A DNA stretch of 15,909 nt, from the NCBI GenBank assembly GCA_937925655.1, contig CALAMC010000004.1, positions 1 through 15,909 of the forward strand. The letters are read 5' to 3'. The stretch comes from an uncultured candidate division Zixibacteria bacterium (lineage in GTDB: Bacteria; Zixibacteria; MSB-5A5; GN15; PGXB01). The stretch's first letter is position 1, and each line of letters begins with the position of its first letter. The position numbers were made by a program, and so were the translations under genes. Below the pieces are notes generated by a model that had not been told where the DNA came from, made no database searches, and saw nothing but the letters and a program-made list of their open reading frames with translations. Positions 1-7,100 of the stretch are shown here, one piece after another.

Positions 1-2
1 TA

Positions 3-389
3 TCGAAGGAGCCGATGCTCATCTATCCGACCTTGCACTATCAAAACGGCGGACTAGAGTTCCGAAGCACCGGTGAAACCGGACTGCCCGGCCTGTTTGT
101 CGGCGGCGAAGTCGGCGGGGGTATTCACGGCGAGAACCGCCTGATGGGCAACTCGCTTCTCGATATCATGGTCTTCGGCCGAATCGCGGGGGCCTCGGCG
201 GCGCGGTTTGTTAAAGACAAGGCGCAGGACGGCAAATTAACACTTGAACATGTCGTCAAGTACAACAAAGAAGTCGAAGCCGCTTTGCCCGATTGCGACC
301 GGGTGGCACCGATGATTCTTCCCGATTACACCGACCCGCGCGTGCGGAACCGTCAGTTGACGACGCAGTATGTCGGGACATTAAGATAG
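3..389 (+). CDS. Succinate dehydrogenase/fumarate reductase-type FAD flavoprotein, C-terminal fragment
   Basis: The reading frame is open at the left window edge; position 3 is the first full codon. The Met at 15 is internal, because the preceding residues (S-K-E-P) continue the frame and the protein fold is already under way. Visible family motifs are the His-containing substrate segment LHYQNGG and the long FAD-domain signature running from HGENRLMGNSLLD through VFGRIAG. These are typical of SdhA/FrdA, L-aspartate oxidase and thiol:fumarate reductase flavoproteins, which interconvert succinate and fumarate or a similar dicarboxylate using FAD. After the signature only about 70 residues remain, shorter than the C-terminal helical cap of classical SdhA, so this is more likely a FrdA/TfrA-like or generic relative than a textbook SdhA. 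No iron-sulfur partner follows; a terminator does. I am confident of the superfamily, not of the exact enzyme. Confidence 0.85.
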   Translation, partial: SKEPMLIYPTLHYQNGGLEFRSTGETGLPGLFVGGEVGGGIHGENRLMGNSLLDIMVFGRIAGASAARFVKDKAQDGKLTLEHVVKYNKEVEAALPDCDRVAPMILPDYTDPRVRNRQLTTQYVGTLR

Positions 390-412
390 ATTTTCATATC
401 ACCTCCCCATAG

Positions 413-454
413 AGAGGCCGCGGTGGAGATTTTCGCCGCGGCCTTTCGCTTTTT
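413..454 (+). terminator. Rho-independent terminator after the flavoprotein gene
   Basis: Perfect 9-bp GC-rich arms AGGCCGCGG (415-423) and CCGCGGCCT (436-444) close a 12-nt loop that can pair further. They are followed by TTCGCTTTTT. The hairpin begins about 24 nt after the stop codon, so it closes the upstream transcription unit. Confidence 0.88.
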
Positions 455-468
455 AATCTCCACTTCGC

Positions 469-487
469 ATGGACTATATTGGTCCAT
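469..487. repeat. Small inverted repeat ATGGAC / GTCCAT
   Basis: ATGGAC (469-474) and GTCCAT (482-487) are separated by 7 nt of AT-rich sequence and followed by TA. The same arrangement (ATGGAC, AT-rich spacer, TCCATTA) occurs in each of the two repeats downstream of lepA. Function unknown. Confidence 0.4.
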
Positions 488-910
488 TAATCATTACAAC
501 TCACTCAATATAAGTCGGTTACGGCCAAATGGCTTCGTTCGTGAAAATTTTTTGATTTTTTGGAGGGGAGGGCGGGGTCGTAAATAAGGTTTTCCGGTTT
601 AAGGTGAAGGCGGGCAATATGGTTATCAAATCTGAAACACGGCTTTGTGGTTCCAGCGTGATTGAAAGCGGATTTGGAAAAGTGTTTTTGGCATTGATAA
701 TCATATATCAGCGATGGGATTGCGGCAAAATGGGTTTGTTTGTGAGATTTATTAATTTTTCTTTCATCCCTGCGCGAGGTTTTGGGTGTAATTTTTGGCC
801 TCATATATAAGGGGGACGGGCGGAAATAACATCGGTTTGGTGGGGAAAGGAGGCGGAAATGGAAGTTGTTGCCCATATAAATAATGTTTAATCGACCTGA
901 CATAGTTTGT

Positions 911-945
911 CGGAGTGCCTTGACGAGCGGCGGGGCACCCAGGCC
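911..945. repeat. Degenerate REP-like unit 1
   Basis: Its right side, GGCGGGGCACCCAGGCC, matches the right side of the unit at 1039-1068 at 16 of 17 positions. A clean left arm is missing, although GTGCC (915-919) can pair with GGCAC (934-938). It looks like a decayed copy. Confidence 0.4.
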
Positions 946-982
946 TTGTGCAATTTAAATATTGATTGCCATAACATGTTCA

Positions 983-1006
983 CTCACCCGTTGGGTGAGC
1001 TACCGG
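983..1006. repeat. REP-like hairpin unit 2
   Basis: A perfect 7-bp stem, CTCACCC (983-989) and GGGTGAG (993-999), has a 3-nt loop and is followed by CTACCGG. Read on the minus strand it is CCGGTAG followed by the stem, which is the order of a bacterial REP element (short GTAG-type tetranucleotide 5' of a palindrome). Confidence 0.6.
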
Positions 1007-1038
1007 ATCTAATCGCACCATGCAACATTGTTAAGGAA

Positions 1039-1066
1039 CCCGCCATAGAATGGCGGGGCACCCCGG
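1039..1066. repeat. REP-like hairpin unit 3
   Basis: A perfect 8-bp stem, CCCGCCAT (1039-1046) and ATGGCGGG (1050-1057), has loop AGA and is followed by GCACCCCGG. The stem sequence differs completely from unit 2, but the right flank keeps the ACC...GG core. Confidence 0.6.
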
Positions 1067-1151
1067 CCCCACGGAACGCAACCCTCGGGCATATCCTTCA
1101 AAGTTCAGGAGGCCTGTGGACATGTGTCACGCACGTAAACAAACAATCATT

Positions 1152-1176
1152 CCCACGGCAAGCCGTGGGCGACCGG
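1152..1176. repeat. REP-like hairpin unit 4
   Basis: A perfect 8-bp stem, CCCACGGC (1152-1159) and GCCGTGGG (1162-1169), is followed by CGACCGG. The GTGGG-CGACC junction resembles REP/IS200-type hairpin ends seen widely in environmental bacteria. Confidence 0.6.
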
Positions 1177-1229
1177 ACCGGCATGACGAGAGAGCGGTAA
1201 CATAAGTAAATCCCCTCATCACTATGTTC

Positions 1230-1249
1230 AAGGCATATTTCATTGCCTT
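1230..1249. repeat. Small hairpin AAGGCA / TGCCTT
   Basis: A 6-bp stem (1230-1235 with 1244-1249) has an 8-nt AT-rich loop. It lies between REP-like units but lacks the ACCGG flank, so it may be a decayed unit or chance. Confidence 0.3.
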
Positions 1250-1260
1250 AGATTACTTTC

Positions 1261-1286
1261 CACACCCTAAAAGGGTGTGTTACCGG
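1261..1286. repeat. REP-like hairpin unit 5
   Basis: A perfect 7-bp stem, CACACCC (1261-1267) and GGGTGTG (1273-1279), has loop TAAAA and is followed by TTACCGG. Different stem, same flank as units 2 and 4. Confidence 0.6.
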
Positions 1287-1307
1287 GTTAACTCCAGATA
1301 TCATGTT

Positions 1308-1349
1308 GTCGGGTTTCACTCCCGACTTCGTCGGGATCGGAACCCGACC
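1308..1349. repeat. Nested double hairpin, REP-like unit 6
   Basis: The outer arms are GTCGGGTT (1308-1315) and AACCCGAC (1341-1348). The inner arms are TCCCGAC (1320-1326) and GTCGGGA (1330-1336) with loop TTC. The two stems are separated by 4-nt internal loops, giving a near-continuous 15-bp hairpin. GTCGGG or its complement occurs four times inside 42 nt. Confidence 0.6.
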
Positions 1350-1381
1350 TGCTTCTTGCACCATACATACACTTTATCAAC

Positions 1382-1407
1382 AGCCCCCAAGTCGTGGGCG
1401 ACGGGCT
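1382..1407. repeat. Imperfect REP-like unit 7
   Basis: AGCCC (1382-1386) pairs with GGGCT (1403-1407) outside an imperfect inner pairing of CCCCC with GTGGG. The right flank CGACGGG is one base from the CGACCGG of unit 4. TTTT follows, so it could act as a weak terminator on the plus strand. Confidence 0.4.
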
Positions 1408-1454
1408 TTTGAAACTATATTATAAATAAGGGACGAATCCCGGCGAAATATCAT

Positions 1455-2135
1455 TTAAAGTGAATCGGGCTTGAATTCCGGGGCTCCCACCAGTTTCTGG
1501 GCATAGGCTTTGCCCTCCGGCCAGTTGACTTTAACGACAAATATGCCGCGCAAATCACCCTCGGCATAGCCGACCGCCCGGTCGTGCGGATATAATTCTG
1601 TCAGGCGTTCTTTGACCCGGGGGGTGAGAGTTTCGGCGGGGCCATGACAATTAAGGCATAGGGCTCCCGTTTTTATCGGTTTGCAATACGTGTATATCAG
1701 GCCATTGGGGGATTGTTCCCAACGGCCGATGGAATCCGGCGGTGTTGCCGATACGAATTGAGCCAGCATTTCCAATTCGGCGGAGTCGGCGACGTTGGCG
1801 GGATTGCGGTTTTTGTCGGAGACTCTTTTAATCAACCAGCCCTCTTTGGAGTGGGCCGCGGCGATTTCCGGGGCCAGATGAGCGCAGACGTCAAGGGCGA
1901 AATCGACGCTATTATCATGGATCGCTTCACGAAGCGATGCCTGAAGTGAAGCCGACATATCGCCGATCAATTTTTCCGCGGCGAAATGTATCAGGATTTC
2001 ATCGACCACAGTCCCGACAGCGGTTTCATCCGGCAGTTTTTGCACGCTTTTGACGTCATCCCGTTTCTGGCCGCACGCAAAGACGACCAAGACTGAAGAA
2101 GCAATAATAATTGAATTTAATACCGCTTTTTTCAT
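1455..2135 (-). CDS. Haem-binding lipoprotein of the Tll0287/DUF3365 type
   Basis: Of 226 residues, the first 20 form a lipoprotein signal peptide with a hydrophobic core and the lipobox VFAC, so Cys21 would be lipidated and the protein would sit on the periplasmic face of a membrane. The body matches the DUF3365 (Tll0287-like) domain: the RVSDKNRNPAN segment near residues 104-113 and the c-type haem site CLNCH at 160-164, followed by a short C-terminal PAS-like part. Family members are single-haem c-type sensors or electron carriers; the role of this one is unknown. The stop lies downstream at 1455. AAGGGG sits about 8 nt before the ATG. The gene appears monocistronic, with asnS upstream on the same strand but about 110 bp away. 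Cys84 and Cys151 are extra cysteines outside the haem motif. Confidence 0.85.
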   Translation of the reverse strand: MKKAVLNSIIIASSVLVVFACGQKRDDVKSVQKLPDETAVGTVVDEILIHFAAEKLIGDMSASLQASLREAIHDNSVDFALDVCAHLAPEIAAAHSKEGWLIKRVSDKNRNPANVADSAELEMLAQFVSATPPDSIGRWEQSPNGLIYTYCKPIKTGALCLNCHGPAETLTPRVKERLTELYPHDRAVGYAEGDLRGIFVVKVNWPEGKAYAQKLVGAPEFKPDSL

Positions 2136-2186
2136 GGCTTATCCCCTTCCGGAAAATTTATTCATGTGTGACAAATCTCAACTGCA

Positions 2187-2215
2187 GTTTTAGTCATGCG
2201 GTTTTTATGAGTCAA
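2187..2215 (-). promoter_or_regulatory. Possible sigma-70 promoter for the haem lipoprotein gene
   Basis: On the minus strand, TTGACT (2210-2215) is followed by a 17-bp spacer and TAAAAC (2187-2192). The -10 is weak (4 of 6). TTGAGA with a 15-bp spacer to TAAATT slightly downstream is an alternative. Confidence 0.35.
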
Positions 2216-2244
2216 CAGGCAATCTTGACAGCCGGACGGCACCC

Positions 2245-3639
2245 TTAAAATTTGGCCCAGCGGGGGACGCGGGGAAACGGCGCCACATCACGGATATTGG
2301 CCATGCCGGAGATATACATTAAAGTCCGGTCAAAACCGAGGCCGAAACCGGAGTGCGGAGCAGTGCCATATTGCCGCAAATCCAAATACCAGGAGTACGT
2401 ATCAAGGTTAAGTCCCTTCTCTTCCATATGGGCTTTAAGAACGTCGTAGCGTTCCTCACGTTGTGAGCCGCCGATAATTTCGCCGATTTTGGGAACGAGG
2501 ACGTCCATGGCGCCAACCGTTTTGCCATCGTCGTTAATCCGCATATAGAAGGCCTTGATGCTTTTCGGGTAATCGTAGACGATGACGGGCTTTTTGAAAA
2601 CCTGCTCGGTGATATAACGTTCGTGTTCGGTCTGAAGGTCGATACCCCATTTGACCGGGAATTCGAATTTGACTTTGGCCTTTTCCAGTTCTTTGATGGC
2701 ATCGGTGTAGGGCAAACGGACAAAATCCGATTCGATGACATGTGTCAGGGTTTCGATGACGGTTTTATCAATCCAGCTGTTGAAGAAATTCATTTCATCG
2801 GCGCATTCATCGAGGGCGTACTTGAACAAGTATTTCAGAAAATCGGTGGCGATTTGCATGTTTTCCTGAAGATTGCAAAAGGCCATTTCCGGCTCGATCA
2901 TCCAGAATTCAGAGGCGTGGCGCGAGGTGTTGGAATTTTCCGCCCGGAAAGTCGGGCCGAAGGTATAAACATCGCCCAAAGCCAGGGCCGCCGTTTCGGC
3001 CTCGAGCTGTCCGGAGACGGTCAGGAAAGTCTCGGCGGCAAAAAAGTCCTGATTGAAATCGATGTGACCGTCGAGAACCGGAGCCTGGTTGAGCGGCAGA
3101 GTAGTGATACGAAACATATCGCCCGCGCCCTCACAGTCGGAGGCGGTGATGATCGGTGTATGGATGTAATAAAAGCCACGCTCTTGATAAAACTTATGCA
3201 CGGCATAGGCGATTTTGGAGCGAAGCCGTCCGACGGCGCCGAAGGTATTGGTGCGGGGGCGAAGATGCGCGATTTCCCGTAAAAATTCGAAGGAGTGGCG
3301 TTTTTTCTGGAGGGGGTATGTATTATCGGCCTTGCCCAAGAGCTGGAGTTCTTTGACGGCCAGTTCCACTTTCTGGCCCTTGGCGGGAGATTCCACCAAT
3401 GTCCCGGCCACCCGGATCGCGGCTCCGGTGGCGATTTCTTTGAGGGCGGGGAAATTGGTCGGATTATCGATGACTGCCTGGAGATTGCCCATGCAGGAGC
3501 CGTCATTGATGTCGATAAAGGCGACATTGCTGGATTCGCGGGCGGTACGGACCCAGCCCATGACGATAGTTTCCTGGCCGACCGAGACTTTTTCTTTTAG
3601 AATAATGTCGGCCACGCGGGTTCTTTTAAAATAGTCCAT
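2245..3639 (-). CDS. asnS: Asparaginyl-tRNA synthetase
   Basis: This cytoplasmic class IIb synthetase charges tRNA-Asn with asparagine using ATP. Its 464 residues match the usual length of bacterial AsnRS. An N-terminal OB-fold anticodon-binding domain (about 20-105) is followed by the class II catalytic domain. Motif 1 lies around YIHTPIIT (158-165), motif 2 is FRAENSNTSRH (231-241), and motif 3 is GFGLGFDR (431-438). The SDCEGAGDMF segment and the motif 2 loop with EN, rather than the AspRS pattern, favour AsnRS over AspRS. The ATG at 3639 is preceded by GGAGGC at a good spacing, and the N-terminus DYFKRTRVADI is typical. A direct asnS implies that Asn-tRNA here need not be made only by GatCAB transamidation. 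The gene stands alone. Confidence 0.96.
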   Translation of the reverse strand: MDYFKRTRVADIILKEKVSVGQETIVMGWVRTARESSNVAFIDINDGSCMGNLQAVIDNPTNFPALKEIATGAAIRVAGTLVESPAKGQKVELAVKELQLLGKADNTYPLQKKRHSFEFLREIAHLRPRTNTFGAVGRLRSKIAYAVHKFYQERGFYYIHTPIITASDCEGAGDMFRITTLPLNQAPVLDGHIDFNQDFFAAETFLTVSGQLEAETAALALGDVYTFGPTFRAENSNTSRHASEFWMIEPEMAFCNLQENMQIATDFLKYLFKYALDECADEMNFFNSWIDKTVIETLTHVIESDFVRLPYTDAIKELEKAKVKFEFPVKWGIDLQTEHERYITEQVFKKPVIVYDYPKSIKAFYMRINDDGKTVGAMDVLVPKIGEIIGGSQREERYDVLKAHMEEKGLNLDTYSWYLDLRQYGTAPHSGFGLGFDRTLMYISGMANIRDVAPFPRVPRWAKF

Positions 3640-3644
3640 AAGAG

Positions 3645-3723
3645 GCCTCCGGTGGTCAGTTTATCCGATAAAATAAGCGCCAATTCAAGCAGAGATAATA
3701 TCTTATAATTGCTGCAATATCAA
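3645..3723 (-). promoter_or_regulatory. asnS promoter and ribosome binding site
   Basis: On the minus strand, TTGATA (3718-3723), a 17-bp spacer and TATTAT (3695-3700) match sigma-70 at 5 of 6 in each box. The leader would be about 50 nt, ending in GGAGGC (3645-3650) before the ATG. A 7-bp inverted repeat, GCAAAAT (3724-3730) and ATTTTGC (3735-3741), abuts the -35 box and might be an operator. Confidence 0.55.
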
Positions 3724-3843
3724 GCAAAATCAGAATTTTGCGGATTTTTGAAACCTAATTTGCTGAATCCAGTATAATATAATGAACGCCAAAAGCAGCC
3801 AGAAAAGGCAGATAGATCTTCCCAACCTATTACCTGCGAGGCA

Positions 3844-3868
3844 GCCGGTCACGCACCAAGTGACCGGC
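3844..3868. terminator. Terminator-like hairpin downstream of the nucleotidyltransferase gene
   Basis: Perfect 9-bp arms GCCGGTCAC (3844-3852) and GTGACCGGC (3860-3868) enclose a 7-nt loop, starting about 33 nt past the stop at 3902 on the minus strand. There is no T-run after it on that strand, and only GCTTT on the plus strand. It may stabilise a 3' end or mark a Rho-dependent stop rather than act as an intrinsic terminator. Confidence 0.4.
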
Positions 3869-3901
3869 GCTTTGCATTCAGGGGCCGTATCTTTTCAGGC
3901 A

Positions 3902-6400
3902 TTAATCCTGTGACTGCTCGACCAGTTCCCGGTATTTCCCGACCATATTTTCCAGCGCTTGGGCGGATTTCGATTCGGCCATAATATTAAACGCCGCCGT
4001 CTGATTATCCGGGGCCACCAGGACCCAGCCGGATTCCTCGAAAACACGGATGCCGTCGATTAACTGGCGTTCTTTCTCGGTCGTGCTGGTAATGAGCTTG
4101 CGCATGACCTGGCCCTTTTTGGACCAGGGGCAGGGCACGGAGACGGTTTTGCGGATATAGTACTCGAATCGGCCCCGTATTTCGCCCAGTCGGACTTTCT
4201 CTTTGGCCATCATTTCGAGAATATAAACGGCCGCCATGATGGCATCGGTGCCCATCTGGAATTGCGGGAATATAAAGCCGCCGAGCGTCCCGCCGACAAA
4301 GTCGACGCCGGAATTTTGATAAGCTTCCATCATCGCCAGATGCGAATTGCGGACACGGAGGACCTCGACCCCATAGGTCGAGGCAATATCTTCCACACCC
4401 ATTGAAGCACCCACCGGCACCGCAATTTTCGAAGACTTATGCGTTCTTAAAAACAAGTAAGTGACAATCAGAAGCAGCAACTGGCTGTCGATGAGATTGC
4501 CGTTTTCATCGACCACAGTCAGTTTTTCGGCCGCCGGGTTGAGCATGAAGCCGATGTCGGCTTTCAGGGATTTTACGATCGAAGACAGCTGGACAATGGA
4601 TTGGGCCTGCTCATCAGGGTGCGGTGACAGTTTGCGGGGGTCGATATAGGCGTTGAGCGCCACCAGATTGACACCCAGCTGTGAAAACAGGGTTGGATAC
4701 ACCTGGGATGCTCCACCGTTGGCATAATCTATGACCACCTTGAATCCGGCCTTGCGGATTATATCCGGGTGGATGGAGGCAAAAAAGTCATTTCGGTAGT
4801 CTTCGAGAACCCCGGCCGGCATATCGAGATGGCCGATTTCATCGAGTTTGGCGCGACGGAAATCCTCGCCGAAATACATACGTTCGACCTTTTTGAGTTT
4901 GGCGGTCGGCATATCCAGCCCATCGCCGTTAAACAAAATCAGGTCAATCAGATTGGAATCCGATGGATTATGACGGACATAAATTCCGGCGCCATAGGTA
5001 CCGTGGCGGAGGGCATAGCGGACGACCGGGATCGGCATGGCTTCAAGGTCATCGACGTTGGTTCCGGCCGCCAGAAGTCCGGCAATAAGAGCGCGTTTGA
5101 TTAGACGGGAGATATCGGAGGCGTCGCGGCTGGTAACGACTCTTTTTCCCGGTCCCAGGAAGGCGCCGAAGGCGCCACCCATTTTGACGCACATTTCCGG
5201 GGTAATTTCGGTTAAGGCCAGACCGGTTACTTTGGAAGCGGTGAAAAGTTCCCGATTCCATTTTTCGCCCCAGACCAGCGACGATGAAACAATCGCTCCG
5301 TCGTCAACGGTTTTTCCCGGCCATATTTTGCAGTTGGCTTTGATGGTGGCGCCATTGCCGATTTTACAGTCGTCAGAGATGATGACATTATCCATAAGGG
5401 CGACATTATCGCCGACAATACTCCGCCCGCAGATAATGGCCTGGTCGATTTTGGAGTCAGCCCCGATACGGGTATCGGCCCAGATGACGGATGATCTCAC
5501 AATAGATTTTTCGCCAACCCGGACATTGTCGCCAATGACGCTACCGCTGACGGTCGCACCATCGGAGACGATGGCGTTGTCGCCGATGATAACAGAACCT
5601 TCGAGGGTGACTTCATCGCCGACATGCGCTCCCCGCCCGAGGTAAACGTCGGCGTCTCCGATTTTTTTATGGGTCAGGCCAAAATCGAGGTTGATATTGC
5701 CCGACAGCAGGTCGCGGTGGACGAGGACATATTCATTGACGTTGCCGACATCTTTCCAGTAACCTTCGGCGATATTGCCATAAAGCCCCATGTTTTTCGA
5801 CAGCATCAAAGGATACAGGTTTTGCGAGAAATCGAAATTGGTCGCCGGCGGGATGAGTCTGACGACATGCGGCTCAAGAATATAAATGCCGGTGTTGATG
5901 GTATCGGAGAACGCCTCGCCCCAGGAGGGTTTTTCAAGAAAGCGCACGATACGGTCGTCGTCGTCGGTGATGACAATGCCATAGGCGAGCGGGTTCTCGG
6001 CGCGGGTCAGCATGATAGTGGCGTCGGCGTGCTTGCTTTTATGCCATTCCATGGCGCGGGCCAGGTTGAAATCGGTGATAACGTCGCCGGAGATTACCAG
6101 GATGGTTTCATCGATGAAATCTTCGGCATAGCGAACGGCGCCGGCCGTGCCGAAATCTTCGGTCGGTTGCAGATAATCCATGCGGACGCCGAATTTATGG
6201 CCGTCACCAAAGTGGTTCTTTATTTCTTCCGCCTGAAAAAACAAAAGCGAAACCAGTTCATCGAAACCGTCTCTTTTAAGAAGGTGGACGACGTGTTCCA
6301 TCATGGGGATATTGCCGATCGGAACCATCGGCTTGGGGATATTTATGGTCAGAGGTCGGAGCCGTGTCCCGAAACCTCCCGCCATTATGACTGCCTTCAT
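3902..6400 (-). CDS. Sugar-1-phosphate nucleotidyltransferase (GMPP-like) fused to an inactive phosphomannomutase-like domain
   Basis: The protein has 832 residues. Residues 1-235 are an NTP_transferase domain: GGFGTRLRPLT (8-18), KPMVPIGN (23-30), GTAGAV (84-89), the metal site SGDVITD (104-110), EKP (156-158) and YWKDVGN (214-220). Residues about 250-375 are left-handed beta-helix hexapeptide repeats (IGDNAIV, VGDNVAL and others). Residues about 380-832 follow the phosphomannomutase fold. The N-terminal half should make an NDP-hexose, with GDP-mannose as the usual product of this architecture, though the sequence does not prove the sugar. Fused proteins of about 830 residues annotated mannose-1-phosphate guanylyltransferase occur in actinobacteria and cyanobacteria. 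In the mutase half the catalytic Ser motif TASHNP reads YVRHNP (474-479), the metal loop DGDxDR reads NPAAEK (621-626), the sugar loop GExSGH reads GGTLGG (703-708), and the phosphate loop RxSGTEP reads APDNQTA (796-802). It is last in the tmk operon, 34 nt after the HAD gene, with GGAG before the ATG. Confidence 0.9.
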   Translation of the reverse strand: MKAVIMAGGFGTRLRPLTINIPKPMVPIGNIPMMEHVVHLLKRDGFDELVSLLFFQAEEIKNHFGDGHKFGVRMDYLQPTEDFGTAGAVRYAEDFIDETILVISGDVITDFNLARAMEWHKSKHADATIMLTRAENPLAYGIVITDDDDRIVRFLEKPSWGEAFSDTINTGIYILEPHVVRLIPPATNFDFSQNLYPLMLSKNMGLYGNIAEGYWKDVGNVNEYVLVHRDLLSGNINLDFGLTHKKIGDADVYLGRGAHVGDEVTLEGSVIIGDNAIVSDGATVSGSVIGDNVRVGEKSIVRSSVIWADTRIGADSKIDQAIICGRSIVGDNVALMDNVIISDDCKIGNGATIKANCKIWPGKTVDDGAIVSSSLVWGEKWNRELFTASKVTGLALTEITPEMCVKMGGAFGAFLGPGKRVVTSRDASDISRLIKRALIAGLLAAGTNVDDLEAMPIPVVRYALRHGTYGAGIYVRHNPSDSNLIDLILFNGDGLDMPTAKLKKVERMYFGEDFRRAKLDEIGHLDMPAGVLEDYRNDFFASIHPDIIRKAGFKVVIDYANGGASQVYPTLFSQLGVNLVALNAYIDPRKLSPHPDEQAQSIVQLSSIVKSLKADIGFMLNPAAEKLTVVDENGNLIDSQLLLLIVTYLFLRTHKSSKIAVPVGASMGVEDIASTYGVEVLRVRNSHLAMMEAYQNSGVDFVGGTLGGFIFPQFQMGTDAIMAAVYILEMMAKEKVRLGEIRGRFEYYIRKTVSVPCPWSKKGQVMRKLITSTTEKERQLIDGIRVFEESGWVLVAPDNQTAAFNIMAESKSAQALENMVGKYRELVEQSQD

Positions 6401-6434
6401 ATTATATGCTCCAGCGATCCACGATTTTATTGTA

Positions 6435-7100
6435 TCAAGATATCATACCCGTTTTTTTCAAATAATTCAATATATCAAAAAAACTTTCATATTCAATAGC
6501 CGCAAAACCATTTTCCCGGCAATAACGCAAAAGGTCGCTGCGGGCGAAAATTAAGTCGGATTCCGGCAAGGCACAAATATCGGACAGCCCGTCGCCGATA
6601 AAAATGACGCGGTATTGCTCCCGGTTATGGCCAACCGTTTCGCGAATCCGGGAGCCTTTGCAGGAGCCGCACCGTCGGCAACCATCGTTTTCATAAGGAA
6701 ACTCAATGATAAAACGGTCGCCTTCAAGACGGGCATGGTTGGAAAAGACTTTTATCTCGGCCAAGCCGAATTTCTTGAGGATAAAATCGATATATAAATC
6801 GGCCCCATCGGATGTGATGAAAAACGGTATACCGCGAATTTTCATACTTTCATAAAATTCCGAGGCACCTTCTCTCAAAGTGAATTTATCGAGGAATCGA
6901 TGCAAATCCACCGCGGTGACGCGGACCAAGGCGGCTTCTTCCAGCAGGCATTGTCGCGATGATATTTGTCCCTGCATCCATTTATTCACTATTTCGAGGA
7001 TCGAATCCCCGGCAAACGTCCGATACAGGCGATGTCCGATATCTTTCTCGGTGAAGGTGCCGTCGAAATCACAAAATATGATATTCTTTTTGTCGCTCAT
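6435..7100 (-). CDS. HAD-superfamily phosphatase, MtnX/phosphoserine phosphatase-like
   Basis: The 221 residues carry the four HAD motifs: DFDGT (11-15, Asp11 nucleophile and Asp13 acid/base), ITSDG (95-99), the Lys in CKGSRI (148) and GDGLSD (169-174). An inserted Cys cluster (CRRCGSCKG, 141-149) is the kind seen in MtnX-like members and may bind a metal. The fold dephosphorylates small phosphomonoesters in the cytoplasm. MtnX itself acts in methionine salvage, but no salvage gene is near, so the substrate is open. The ATG overlaps the stop of the protease gene by 4 nt (ATGA) and no Shine-Dalgarno precedes it, so translation is probably coupled. Because the genome makes inositol phosphate and perhaps phosphatidylinositol phosphate, a role in that pathway is possible but unsupported. 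Confidence 0.85.
   Translation of the reverse strand: MSDKKNIIFCDFDGTFTEKDIGHRLYRTFAGDSILEIVNKWMQGQISSRQCLLEEAALVRVTAVDLHRFLDKFTLREGASEFYESMKIRGIPFFITSDGADLYIDFILKKFGLAEIKVFSNHARLEGDRFIIEFPYENDGCRRCGSCKGSRIRETVGHNREQYRVIFIGDGLSDICALPESDLIFARSDLLRYCRENGFAAIEYESFFDILNYLKKTGMIS

Larger units (their letters stand above)
455..1454. other. Gene-free intergenic region of about 1 kb
   Basis: I see no credible coding sequence here. The open frames on both strands lack a ribosome binding site, family resemblance and normal composition, and those after 907 run straight through hairpin repeats. The first half (490-905) is T/G-rich and plain, apart from a small inverted repeat at 469-487. The second half (911-1407) carries the REP-like hairpin cluster listed separately. 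Confidence 0.7.

Noticed and set aside
505..903. Open frame of 132 codons on the minus strand
   Set aside because: No Shine-Dalgarno, no family resemblance and skewed composition; it looks like a chance frame in plain intergenic DNA.
911..1407. CRISPR array
   Set aside because: The hairpins have different stems, uneven spacing and no constant full-length repeat or cas genes.
907..1412. Two plus-strand frames across the hairpin cluster
   Set aside because: They read straight through inverted repeats and have no ribosome binding site; the repeats explain the sequence.
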